Positions 5,564 through 13,018 of a stretch of DNA of 16,453 nt are shown piece by piece. The notes beneath the pieces are model-generated. The model saw nothing but the letters and a program-made list of their open reading frames with translations, did not search any database and was not told where the DNA came from. This DNA comes from Bacteroidales bacterium M6 (GTDB taxonomy: Bacteria > Bacteroidota > Bacteroidia > Bacteroidales > Muribaculaceae), in NCBI GenBank assembly GCA_001689485.1, contig LUJQ01000025.1, forward strand, positions 14,552 to 31,004, read 5' to 3'. Each line of letters starts with the position of its first letter. The first letter of the stretch is position 1. The position numbers were made by a program, and so were the translations under genes.

Positions 5564-8245
5564 TTAGGGGCGGAGTTTCTTTTTCAAATAGTTCTTGGTC
5601 ATGGTGCCGGAGGTGGTCACCGACGGGGTCTGTGGCTTTTTGTTGACAAGGTTCGATTGAATTTTCACCTTTTCAATCACATAGTCGCTGAGTTCCTTAA
5701 GGGTTGCGTTGCCTTTTGACTCCTGGAGTTTTTTCAGCAGGAAATAGGTGAACATGCCATGGTTTTTCTCGGCGTAGGGCAGTGCGGTTTCCTTATCGGA
5801 TGCCGCGCTGAGCACGAACATATTTCCGGCCGGGGCGACGGTCTTTGGCTTTATGGCCACACCGCGTGCCGCCATCAGCATCCCCCCGTCGCGTTGTGCG
5901 CCGCTGAAACATGCATCGAGAAACACCATTACCGACGAGGCTTTAAGCTCGGAAAGTTCCTTATACAGGCGGCTCAGCGGGTAGCAGCTTTCGGTAATCA
6001 TTCCGTCGGCATCGACAGGGAGCAGGAATGCGTCGTGTGTTGCCTCGTCGGGCATACCGTGCCCGGCATAGTAGAATATAACGTCGGACTCTTGGCCCAG
6101 GGCGTCGACAGTGTGCCGAAGGTCGGCTATAGAGCGCAGCATCGAACCGAGTGTGGCATTGGTGTAATGGCGTATGTTCTGCGCCGGTATCCCCAGGGTC
6201 TTTTCGCAGTAAAGATGGAATGCTTCGCCGTCGTTGATTGCTGATTTTACACGCGACACATTCGCGTAATCCTCGTTTGCGATTATGACCGCTACGGTGT
6301 TGTCGGCACGTTTGCCTGTTTCCGGGATATTGGTGTCGACATCCGATTTCAGAGTGATTCTGACCTCTTTGCCACTTGTTGCCGGTGTGTTGTCGGCCAT
6401 GTCGCCGTTGGCTTTACGCAGGATTGCCTCGAAGTCGATATCTACGCGGGTGTTGGCATAGGTGATTTCGTCGGTCACATTGAACGTGTAGGTCTTGTTT
6501 GCCGGTGTTACGAATGTTATTGACGAAAGTTGCACACGGTCATCCTTGATGTAATATTTCGGCGCCTTGAAGCGGACGTTGTCCCAGTTTGCACGGAAAA
6601 GCTCGGCCTCGTTGTTCTTCAAAGGCACGTTGAGCAGGATAGGGCCGTAGGACGATTCGATTTTATAGACTTCGTTGTTTGCGTCGTAAGGCTGGAGTTT
6701 GAGGTCGTTTATGCGTAGTTTGTGGCTGTATTGTTCGAGATAATCCCGGCTGGCCTGTTCGTTGAGCCGTTCATATTCGGCTATTATGGTGCGGTCGTTG
6801 ACGCGCTGCTGGTAGTCGGTCAGTTTTTCGAATTCGCCCCGGCGGGTCCAGTTGGCGAGATTATCCTCGATGAATGGCTTTGCGAACTGCGAGTAGGTGG
6901 GGGTATCCTCGGTGGCGAGCGCCGTGTTGCCTGCCATTTCGTAGTTGCGTCCACCTTTCTCGTTATAGCTGAAAGTCGGCGGCATATACATTTCGGCAAG
7001 GGGGTCTTCGCCCAATGCCTGTAGGCGCGTGTTCACCTCCTTGAACATGTCTTTGTTGTCAAGGAACAGGTGGCTTACGGCCAATGCTTTGAGATATTTT
7101 ACGGCAGTGGGGTCCGACGCTGTGACTTGTGAAAGTTTCATCACTGCATCAGAGAAGTAGTTTTTGGCCTGGCGGCGATACTTCTTCTCGGTTTTCTCAT
7201 CCGTTTCCCCTACAGCCATGTTTGAGTAGTTCGAGGCGATGTTGTAGTAGCACAGTGCGATATGTTTGTTGACCGAGAGATTGTCGGGATGCATCACGTC
7301 GAGGCGGTTGAAAATGTCGAGCGCTTTCTGGTATTCGCCGCTGTCCTCGTAAAGTTTCCCCTGTATATTGAGCAGGGTTTCGTCGTCTGGTCTTATGGCA
7401 AGTGCCTGGACGAGAAAATCCTGCATATATTCGGCCATCCCCCCGTCGATACATGCCTGTATGGCGAGCTGGAGCATGGCAAAATTTTGCGGGAACTGCT
7501 TTACCCCCTCGTTAAGGGTTGTAACAGCCAGTTGGTATTTGCCTGAGTTGAGGCATGCCTGCCCCATGAAGATATATATTTGTTCGCGGTAGCGCGGGTC
7601 GCCTGTCGAGAAATATTCTTTGAAATATTTTATTGCACCCTCATAGTCTTTTTCGTTGTAGGCTCCTGAAGCCGCGCAATAAATCAGCGAAGGGTAATAA
7701 GCTTCGTTGACCGGGAGTTTGTCATCGGCAAATGCGTCCATGGTCTTGATGTCGACAAATGCTCTTGCGAATTTCACCATTTCAGCCGAGTTGTTTTTGC
7801 CCGAATAATGAAAGGCTCCTTCTTCAAGATAGCGGTGCATATCGCGCAAAATCCCTTTCACGCGGTTATACTCGGGCATCCCCGGTTCGAGCATCCCGAG
7901 TGCATCGGAGCTGTTGATGAAACATCTGTAAACTTCGGGGAAATAGGTTTCCTCCGGTTCTCCCTGGGCACGCAGTCCGCGCACTTTTTCGTAGTCGCTC
8001 ACGGCAAGGTTGAACGCTTCCGTGCGTCGCACCATCAGCAGGCTGTCGGCGTTTTCCGCCATTGCTGCGGAATCGGCGGTTGCGGGGTCAGCCGGGTTAA
8101 GGTCGGAAAGTGTGGGCAAGTCCAGTGGCATTTCCATGGCAGGCATTCCCGACGGGTTTGAATCGTCGGCTGTCATGGTCAGGTTGAAGAGTGCCGTTAA
8201 CGCGGCAAAGGATAGGAACAGCAGGTGTGAGATATGCTTTTTCAT
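5564..8245 (-). CDS. Exported TPR-caspase (peptidase C14-like)
   Basis: 893 residues, in four parts. A signal peptide is at 1-26 (cut near TMTA|DDS). A helical TPR-like region at about 80-415 includes repeat units such as YEGAIKYFKEYF, YQLAVTTLNEGVKQFP and YQKALDIFNRLDVMHP. A mixed module at about 463-608 (W466, the DYQQRVND motif, PYDANNEVY, a run of strands) is also found in the WD40 gene of this cluster. The C-terminal caspase domain (about 648-890) opens VAVIIANEDY and carries the dyad His729 (YYAGHG) and Cys779 (FLDACFSG), plus the late strand NMFVLSAASDKETA. The dyad is intact, so activity is expected. Metacaspase-type relatives prefer Arg/Lys and caspases prefer Asp; I cannot tell which applies. 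The signal peptide puts it outside the cytoplasm, unlike caspases of known anti-phage systems. It precedes the DUF4384 gene by 5 bp. Confidence 0.9.
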   Translation of the reverse strand: MKKHISHLLFLSFAALTALFNLTMTADDSNPSGMPAMEMPLDLPTLSDLNPADPATADSAAMAENADSLLMVRRTEAFNLAVSDYEKVRGLRAQGEPEETYFPEVYRCFINSSDALGMLEPGMPEYNRVKGILRDMHRYLEEGAFHYSGKNNSAEMVKFARAFVDIKTMDAFADDKLPVNEAYYPSLIYCAASGAYNEKDYEGAIKYFKEYFSTGDPRYREQIYIFMGQACLNSGKYQLAVTTLNEGVKQFPQNFAMLQLAIQACIDGGMAEYMQDFLVQALAIRPDDETLLNIQGKLYEDSGEYQKALDIFNRLDVMHPDNLSVNKHIALCYYNIASNYSNMAVGETDEKTEKKYRRQAKNYFSDAVMKLSQVTASDPTAVKYLKALAVSHLFLDNKDMFKEVNTRLQALGEDPLAEMYMPPTFSYNEKGGRNYEMAGNTALATEDTPTYSQFAKPFIEDNLANWTRRGEFEKLTDYQQRVNDRTIIAEYERLNEQASRDYLEQYSHKLRINDLKLQPYDANNEVYKIESSYGPILLNVPLKNNEAELFRANWDNVRFKAPKYYIKDDRVQLSSITFVTPANKTYTFNVTDEITYANTRVDIDFEAILRKANGDMADNTPATSGKEVRITLKSDVDTNIPETGKRADNTVAVIIANEDYANVSRVKSAINDGEAFHLYCEKTLGIPAQNIRHYTNATLGSMLRSIADLRHTVDALGQESDVIFYYAGHGMPDEATHDAFLLPVDADGMITESCYPLSRLYKELSELKASSVMVFLDACFSGAQRDGGMLMAARGVAIKPKTVAPAGNMFVLSAASDKETALPYAEKNHGMFTYFLLKKLQESKGNATLKELSDYVIEKVKIQSNLVNKKPQTPSVTTSGTMTKNYLKKKLRP

Positions 8246-8351
8246 ATTTCAAATTGTGCGTAGGGGTAGTTAGCGTGTTGTAGTGATGTTGCTTTGGGAG
8301 AGATATGTGAATTTTTGTTGTTCTTGGTTGTTGATGTGTTTGTTTTTGTGG

Positions 8352-8388
8352 TGCGGTGTGCCAAAACGCGCGGATTTGACACACCGCA
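8352..8388. other. Perfect 9-bp hairpin between WD40 and caspase genes
   Basis: TGCGGTGTG (8352-8360) pairs with CACACCGCA (8380-8388). After one mismatch, CAAA pairs with TTTG, leaving a 9-nt loop. On the transcribed minus strand it is not followed by a T-run, so it is not a standard terminator; it may slow polymerase, protect the 3' end or set expression of the two flanking genes. The rest of the 203-bp gap 8246-8448 is an A-rich leader on the minus strand, with no -7 box. Confidence 0.5.
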
Positions 8389-8448
8389 TTGACTTTTAAA
8401 GGGATGGCAAGGAAGTTGCCTGCCGTCCGTAGCGATTGGGGATATATG

Positions 8449-10524
8449 TCAGAATGCGTCGACGAAGGTGAATTCGGCGGTGATGCGTCGGAATTCCCCG
8501 CCCTTATCCTCACTTACCGACACATGGTGCGAATATTCGGTATTCATATCCTTGATTGCCGCGATGTTATTGTTAAGGAAATCCTTCACGGCGCAGGCGC
8601 GTATGAATGCCAGCTGTTCGTTTTCCTTGATGCCGGTTTTCGGGGTTACGGTCATACCTGTCAGGCGTCCGTTCTGATAGACAGGTTCGTCGATGAATTC
8701 CCCGTAAACGCCGTCATAGGGGATTCCGTGGATTATGGGTGAGCCATCGGCGGTTCCTGAGAGTTTCACGATTAGTTTTTTGCCTGGTTTGAAATATTGG
8801 GCGAAGTCGCCTTCGAAGGCTTCCTTGACGATACGCAGCATTGCGCTTGCAGCCCCCGATTCCGAGATGCGGTATTTGCCCGGGGCGAAATCTTCCACTG
8901 TCGAAAATTCCGGCTCCACTTCATATGTGAAGTTGACGAGGTAGTTGAGTATGCGGTCGCCGTTGGCGTCGTAATCAGGCTCTACACGTGAATCGACTGT
9001 GATACGGGTATGGTCGGAGAGCACGTTGCTCTGTTTTGCCTCGGCCATGATTTTTTCCCGGAGTTCCTGCAGGCGTAGTTCCTCCATCTGTTGTTGCTGT
9101 ATGATTTCGAGCGACACCACGTTGTCGTCGGATGTCATGTAATTCAGGTTTACACGGTCGAGGTTGCTGAAAATGTAGGTTTTACCGTCGGCTTTGTTAT
9201 AGACTTCGGCATAGATTAGCTCGAAATGGTCGTTGGGTAGCACGCCGTACTTTGCGTTGTCGAAACGTAGGTTCTCTGCGTTGTTGAACGAACCGAGGTC
9301 GGTTTCAGGCACGGTGAGGAAGATAGTCGGCATGTTGTCGAATGCCACGGCCAGCACACCGTTGGAGCGGTCATAGTTGCCGAGCGACACGGTTGCCATG
9401 TTTACGAGGTCGTTGGCAAACGAGGTAGAGATTTCAGCTTCGAAAAGTTTGCGCTGGGCGTCGCGGGTTTGGTCGTTGACACGGTTCTGGTATTGTTCGA
9501 GTGTTTCACCAGGCAGCATCTTCATCCACTCGGTCATGCGTTCGTTGAGCTGTTCGTTTATGAGCTTGCCGTAGTAAGGGGCAAGTTTGGTCATACGTTT
9601 CACGTGCATGGCATTGTCGGTGTTGTAAGCCAGAAGGGTGTTATAGCGTGAGTCGGAAATGAAGGCGAGTTCGCTCATTCCGCCGTTGTCAACGGTTATG
9701 GTTTCTTTGTCGTCGGAATCGAGAAGGTTATAGATGGTGATGCTGGTGGGTGAGGTGGCCACAGCCATATATTTGCCGTCGAAATTATAGGCAATCGATA
9801 GTCCGCTTCCGGCATCGTCGATGGTTTTCTTTGTAAGGAATGTGCGCGTGTCGTAGATGTTTATCACGCCGTCGTCGGTCACAACGGCAAATTCGTCGTT
9901 ATCGTTTGAGAATGCCATATCGTTGACCTTGGCATCGAAATTCCACCCTTTGCGTTCGTTCTGCCCTTCGTAGTTGTAGACGTTGACCCGGTGGCCGTCG
10001 GTTATTGCCAGATAATATCCGTTGGAACTGATTCGGATATCGGTCGGGGTGTAAGGCAGTTTGAACTGGCTAAGGCGGGTGAATGCCCTGGGGTCGTAGG
10101 TTTTGGCAGTGCTGTCGGCGGAGCAGACCACAAGGTTTCGGGCGTCGGCAGTATAGGCCATGGTGGTTGGCACCCCATCCTTCTTGTTGTTGAATTTGTG
10201 GAGCTGGTTATCAATATCGTTTGTTCCGAACACCGCCAGTACCGGGGCTTTTTTATCATCTGAAAGCACTATCAGGCTCATCCCTGTCGGGTTAATCCTT
10301 ACGTCGCGGATCTGTTTTCCGCACTCCAGGAGTTTGTCGCCGCGCAGGGTGGAAACGCTGTTGCCTGCGAAGTCGTAAACCAGGCAGTCGTTTGTCGCGA
10401 TACCTGACGGGGTGACGGGGCGTGTGTAGTTGTAGTCGGTGCGTTGCGCCACGGCATGCGAAAAGCAGAATGCCATTGCGGAAGCTGCAACCACACCTTG
10501 TGTGCAAAAATGTGTCAGATTCAT
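8449..10524 (-). CDS. Exported WD40-type propeller protein with OmpA-like tail
   Basis: 691 residues, signal peptide 1-27 (ends AVA|Q). Residues about 40-310 form a beta-propeller of WD40-like blades: repeated patterns such as DVRINPTGMSLIVLS, DIRISSNGYYLAITD with VNVYNYEG, DMAFSNDNDEFAVVT with INIYDTRT, and IAYNFDGKYMAVAT with ITIYNLL. Residues about 331-475 are the same module found in the caspase (W333, EQYQNRVNDQT, a long strand-rich stretch to KTYIFSN). A Gln/Glu-rich, probably coiled helix follows (about 472-500). The last 150 residues resemble a degenerate OmpA-like peptidoglycan-binding domain (KLIVKLSGTADGSP, ENEQLAFIRACAVKDFL, RRITAEFTF). The propeller probably offers a protein-binding surface and the tail may tether it to the cell wall. 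Neighbours on both sides are also exported. Confidence 0.82.
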   Translation of the reverse strand: MNLTHFCTQGVVAASAMAFCFSHAVAQRTDYNYTRPVTPSGIATNDCLVYDFAGNSVSTLRGDKLLECGKQIRDVRINPTGMSLIVLSDDKKAPVLAVFGTNDIDNQLHKFNNKKDGVPTTMAYTADARNLVVCSADSTAKTYDPRAFTRLSQFKLPYTPTDIRISSNGYYLAITDGHRVNVYNYEGQNERKGWNFDAKVNDMAFSNDNDEFAVVTDDGVINIYDTRTFLTKKTIDDAGSGLSIAYNFDGKYMAVATSPTSITIYNLLDSDDKETITVDNGGMSELAFISDSRYNTLLAYNTDNAMHVKRMTKLAPYYGKLINEQLNERMTEWMKMLPGETLEQYQNRVNDQTRDAQRKLFEAEISTSFANDLVNMATVSLGNYDRSNGVLAVAFDNMPTIFLTVPETDLGSFNNAENLRFDNAKYGVLPNDHFELIYAEVYNKADGKTYIFSNLDRVNLNYMTSDDNVVSLEIIQQQQMEELRLQELREKIMAEAKQSNVLSDHTRITVDSRVEPDYDANGDRILNYLVNFTYEVEPEFSTVEDFAPGKYRISESGAASAMLRIVKEAFEGDFAQYFKPGKKLIVKLSGTADGSPIIHGIPYDGVYGEFIDEPVYQNGRLTGMTVTPKTGIKENEQLAFIRACAVKDFLNNNIAAIKDMNTEYSHHVSVSEDKGGEFRRITAEFTFVDAF

Positions 10525-10574
10525 GGAAATGTTGATATGTAATGGTTTGTGTTATCGATTAAAACGAAAGGGGG

Positions 10575-10606
10575 ATGTTGCCGCGCTTTCGCGTGAGGGG
10601 CAACGT
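10575..10606. other. Stem-loop between FecR-like and WD40 genes
   Basis: ATGTTGCC (10575-10582) pairs with GGCAACGT (10599-10606) with one G-T pair, enclosing a small GCG-cttt-CGC stem and a 6-nt bulge. On the minus strand it is followed by a pyrimidine stretch but not by a clean T-run, so it would be a poor terminator. It may partly separate the two genes. The rest of 10525-10642 shows no promoter box. Confidence 0.35.
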
Positions 10607-10622
10607 TTGTGTGATGTGGGAA

Positions 10623-10639
10623 GGCGGGATACCCTGCGG
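10623..10639. repeat. 17-bp repeat copy 1 (GGCGGGATRCCCTGCGG)
   Basis: Differs at a single base from 16266-16282. It lies 3 bp beyond the stop codon of the FecR-like gene. Both copies are outside genes, which suggests a dispersed intergenic element. Confidence 0.45.
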
Positions 10640-10642
10640 AGC

Positions 10643-11488
10643 TTATAGCGGCGAGAGATACACTTTCAAAGAGCTGTCGGGGATTCCGGCCTCGTTCGAC
10701 TTTGTTATTGACTCGATTTGTTCAATAAGCTTGTCGATGTCGAAATGGAAGTGGGTCATAATCAGTATATGACGTTCGTCAGTCGGTAGCGGTGTGAGCT
10801 GTTCGCGCGATATGGTCTGCGACGGTAGCAGCACGTAGCTGCCTGATGGTTGACCCAGTTCGGAGATGCTTATCCCGGCAATAGAGTCGTCCTTCACCTT
10901 GAGCACATTAAAATATATAGGCGATGCCATTGTGTTTCCAACGGTGAATCCCAGGCCGCCTCCGGGTGTCGGGGCATGGGAAAAATCGGCTGGACATTCG
11001 TTCCCCTGCATGGAGCCAGGGTTGCGCAGTGCGTTGATAACACAGAATGAAAGCTGGCGCGGGTCGACTTCTATGTTCCTTGCTTCGGGGTCGTAGGTTG
11101 CCATGGAGCGTTTCACCATGCCGGATTCCACATATACGTGGCTTGAACCTGATGCCGACGAGCGTGAGAAATTCATATTGTCGCGTATGCTTTTCCCTTT
11201 GTCGGCTGACAGGGTAGTGGCGCTTATCATGATGCCCGACACGCTTGTCTGACCGGGTTTGCCGCACTTGTATGTCTGTGAGTTGGTGGCGTTGAAAATC
11301 TCTATTTCTGCACCTTCAGCCAGTTCGAGTATGTCGGCCGGTGACACCGTTACCCCTTTTTCGGCAGGAATCAGCCGCATCCCTTTCTTGATTTTTACAT
11401 CGCCTGAGCATGAATGGATGGAGTATTGCGCCGTGGCGCCCGATGTTACCAGTATAGTGAAGATAAATGTGAGTAATAATTGTTTCAT
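10643..11488 (-). CDS. Secreted FecR-like protein of the CHASE2-caspase cluster
   Basis: 281 residues, signal peptide 1-20 (ends ATA|Q). Residues about 22-85 look like a FecR-type beta domain: HSCSGDVKIKKG, then GVTVSPADILELAEGAEIEI, then YKCGKPG. This is the same layout as the extracellular domain of FecR-like proteins, though there is no anti-sigma segment or membrane helix as in true FecR. The C-terminal half (about 185-262), with IYFNVLKVKDDSI, SYVLLPSQTI and a HILIMTHFHFDIDKLIEQI helix, recalls the DUF4384-like sheet module but is diverged. Three or four cysteines (27, 75, 149, 165) could form disulfides outside the cytoplasm. It lies 63 bp after the CHASE2 gene. FecR-like proteins next to CHASE2 proteins are a recurrent pairing in bacteria, which supports a joint sensing role; the ligand is unknown. 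Confidence 0.65.
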   Translation of the reverse strand: MKQLLLTFIFTILVTSGATAQYSIHSCSGDVKIKKGMRLIPAEKGVTVSPADILELAEGAEIEIFNATNSQTYKCGKPGQTSVSGIMISATTLSADKGKSIRDNMNFSRSSASGSSHVYVESGMVKRSMATYDPEARNIEVDPRQLSFCVINALRNPGSMQGNECPADFSHAPTPGGGLGFTVGNTMASPIYFNVLKVKDDSIAGISISELGQPSGSYVLLPSQTISREQLTPLPTDERHILIMTHFHFDIDKLIEQIESITKSNEAGIPDSSLKVYLSPL

Positions 11489-11551
11489 AATAATAGGATT
11501 AGCATGGAGGATGATATTTTTTTCATAGGTTATGTGTGGTTTCGCATATGT

Positions 11552-12745
11552 TTAGATTTTGGAATATGAAGTTTTGCGTATGTCGCGTAATTTCGACAAT
11601 ATGGTGTTTATAATCGTGGTCATCCCAATCCATATATCGCAAGCCAGCAATCCGAAGGCAAGCATGAGCAGGGCGTAGGAGAAGTCGATTACCAGGTTAT
11701 GGTCGAGGAACAGGGTGTAACCCAGCCTGACCACGAAGTAGAGCAATGAAACCTGCATGATTCGCATAATCAGACCTTTGATTCCTATAGGCAGCATAAC
11801 GCTTGTGAGCACCACGACCAGGCATAAAGCGAAGGCCAGTGCCAGGTTTTCGGTTTTTGAGAAGGAGTCGAGGTATTCATGGTGCACTATCGTTGCCAGT
11901 GCGTAGGCATGAATCATGACACCCGACATTGTCGAGGTGACAGGGGTGGCGTGCATGTCGGCCAGGTCGCCGGTGTCGCCAATCAAGATAATCCTGCCTG
12001 CAATGAGATGTGCGTTGTCGGCTATTTCTTCAGGTGTGAAAATCCTGAAGCTGCGTGACGGGTAGTTTATCAGTTCGATTCTGTTGCCCCGCTTTTCCAA
12101 TGCTTCCATCATAGAGGGGCGTCCTTTCCCGGCTATTGCCACCACGAATGACGGCATCGGGTCGTTGCATTTGCCTGCCGTATCTTTTAAAGGGAAGTAT
12201 GTCTGGAACTCGCGTATGGTGCTTTTTGCATACCTGGCAGGAAGGTTCGTGGCTCCTACTGGTATATCGGCTGCGGTTGAATCGGAAAAAAATGATGTTT
12301 CGGCAATAGTGAAGCTGTCGGAATCTGTGTCGTGGGCTAGTGAAACGGGCAGCACCAGGTTCGGGCATGCTTTGATGGCGGCCAGCAGGCGGGTGTCGTC
12401 CTCACGTGGTTCGATAAAGGCTACGTCAAGACCCACGGCTGCCGGTTGCAGCAGTGGCATGAGGTGGAGAACAGATGCGATTCCATCCCTGTCAAGGCCG
12501 TTGATGTTGATGATTACGATTTGGTCATCAATTTGGCGCACAGGGCGTGAATCAGCCACAATGCTGTAGAAGTCGGTAATCGCGAAATCGCTTTTTTCGG
12601 GATTTGACAGGAATGCCGAGGCCGAAAATGAGAACGGCCTCATCAATATGGTTGAAAGGGTGAAGGCTAAAATGGTGATACCCAGCGATTTAAGCAATCT
12701 GGGGGGGGGTAAAAATGACCTTAACCGTTTGCGTGGTGCTTCCAT
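11552..12745 (-). CDS. CHASE2-domain membrane sensor without output domain
   Basis: 397 residues. One helix near the N-terminus (about 20-38) is followed by an extracytoplasmic CHASE2 domain (about 50-292). Its hallmarks are IVIININGLDRDG with GLDVAFIEPREDD early, and GRIILIGDTGDLADMHATPV then SGVMIHAYALATIVHHEYL late. Three C-terminal helices follow (about 300-320, 324-347, 351-380) and then only a short basic tail. CHASE2 proteins usually carry a cyclase, kinase or phosphatase after these helices; here there is none. The signal may therefore pass to partners in the membrane or periplasm. The ATG at 12745 is preferred: a TTG at 12772 sits inside the predicted -7 box. It is the first gene of the caspase cluster. 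A G-tract of nine in the coding region (12701-12709 on the plus strand, C on the coding strand) could slip. Confidence 0.85.
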   Translation of the reverse strand: MEAPRKRLRSFLPPPRLLKSLGITILAFTLSTILMRPFSFSASAFLSNPEKSDFAITDFYSIVADSRPVRQIDDQIVIININGLDRDGIASVLHLMPLLQPAAVGLDVAFIEPREDDTRLLAAIKACPNLVLPVSLAHDTDSDSFTIAETSFFSDSTAADIPVGATNLPARYAKSTIREFQTYFPLKDTAGKCNDPMPSFVVAIAGKGRPSMMEALEKRGNRIELINYPSRSFRIFTPEEIADNAHLIAGRIILIGDTGDLADMHATPVTSTMSGVMIHAYALATIVHHEYLDSFSKTENLALAFALCLVVVLTSVMLPIGIKGLIMRIMQVSLLYFVVRLGYTLFLDHNLVIDFSYALLMLAFGLLACDIWIGMTTIINTILSKLRDIRKTSYSKI

Positions 12746-12769
12746 GGGGATGTGTGTGTAACCTTTATG

Positions 12770-12777
12770 CAAAGGTA
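12770..12777 (-). promoter_or_regulatory. -7 box of the CHASE2-caspase cluster
   Basis: Minus strand TACCTTTG matches TAnnTTTG. Transcription would start near 12763, about 18 nt before the ATG at 12745. No convincing -33 TTTG is present. It is the only such box I found between 12745 and 2295 on this strand outside coding sequence, so one long transcript is likely. Confidence 0.5.
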
Positions 12778-12879
12778 GGTTAAATCCATGGAAAAATAAA
12801 ACTATGACATTGAATTGTAACAGCTGTCAGGAATGTTCATTATCAGCATAAACGCGCTGTTGGTGTATTATTTGTAATG

Positions 12880-12913
12880 AAAAACGCCCCTGGGGCATTC
12901 CAAGGGCGTTTTT
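12880..12913 (-). terminator. Rho-independent terminator after the BIG2 surface protein gene
   Basis: AAAAACGCCC (12880-12889) pairs with GGGCGTTTTT (12904-12913), with a further TGG/CCA inner pair in the 14-nt loop. The minus-strand transcript ends the stem in a run of five T. It lies about 105 bp after the stop at 13019 and separates the spt unit from the CHASE2 unit. The stem with A/T ends could also act on the other strand, but there is no plus-strand gene. Confidence 0.8.
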
Positions 12914-12922
12914 GTTGGTTTT

Positions 12923-12972
12923 GCAGATGGTTTGTGCGTAAATCAAACTGCGTCTGAATGTTTGAAATCTGC
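12923..12972. other. Imperfect stem in the 3' region of the BIG2 gene
   Basis: GCAGAT (12923-12928) pairs with ATCTGC (12967-12972). Inside, GTTTG (12930-12934) pairs with CAAAC (12944-12948). It lies between the stop codon and the terminator. It may be a 3'-end structure or chance. I see no tRNA or known RNA family here. Confidence 0.3.
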
Positions 12973-13018
12973 TTTACGTTTTTGTCCAATAGCGGTTACG
13001 GCAATTGATATGAGGTGT

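Noticed and set aside
5759..6244. A 161-codon open frame on the plus strand.
   Set aside because: It lies wholly opposite the caspase domain, has no promoter or recognisable domain, and looks like a by-product of the codon use of the true gene. The same holds for plus-strand frames at 2868-3314, 7808-8161, 12084-12569 and 15010-15438.
5564..8245. Cytosolic anti-phage caspase effector.
   Set aside because: The clear signal peptide and exported neighbours put it outside the cytoplasm, and no gasdermin, nuclease, cyclase or reverse transcriptase partner is near.
8246..8262. -7 box in front of the caspase gene (minus strand ACAATTTG).
   Set aside because: The first two bases do not fit TA, and it would leave almost no leader.
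12746..12772. TTG at 12772 as start of the CHASE2 gene.
   Set aside because: It overlaps the predicted promoter box; the ATG at 12745 follows it properly.
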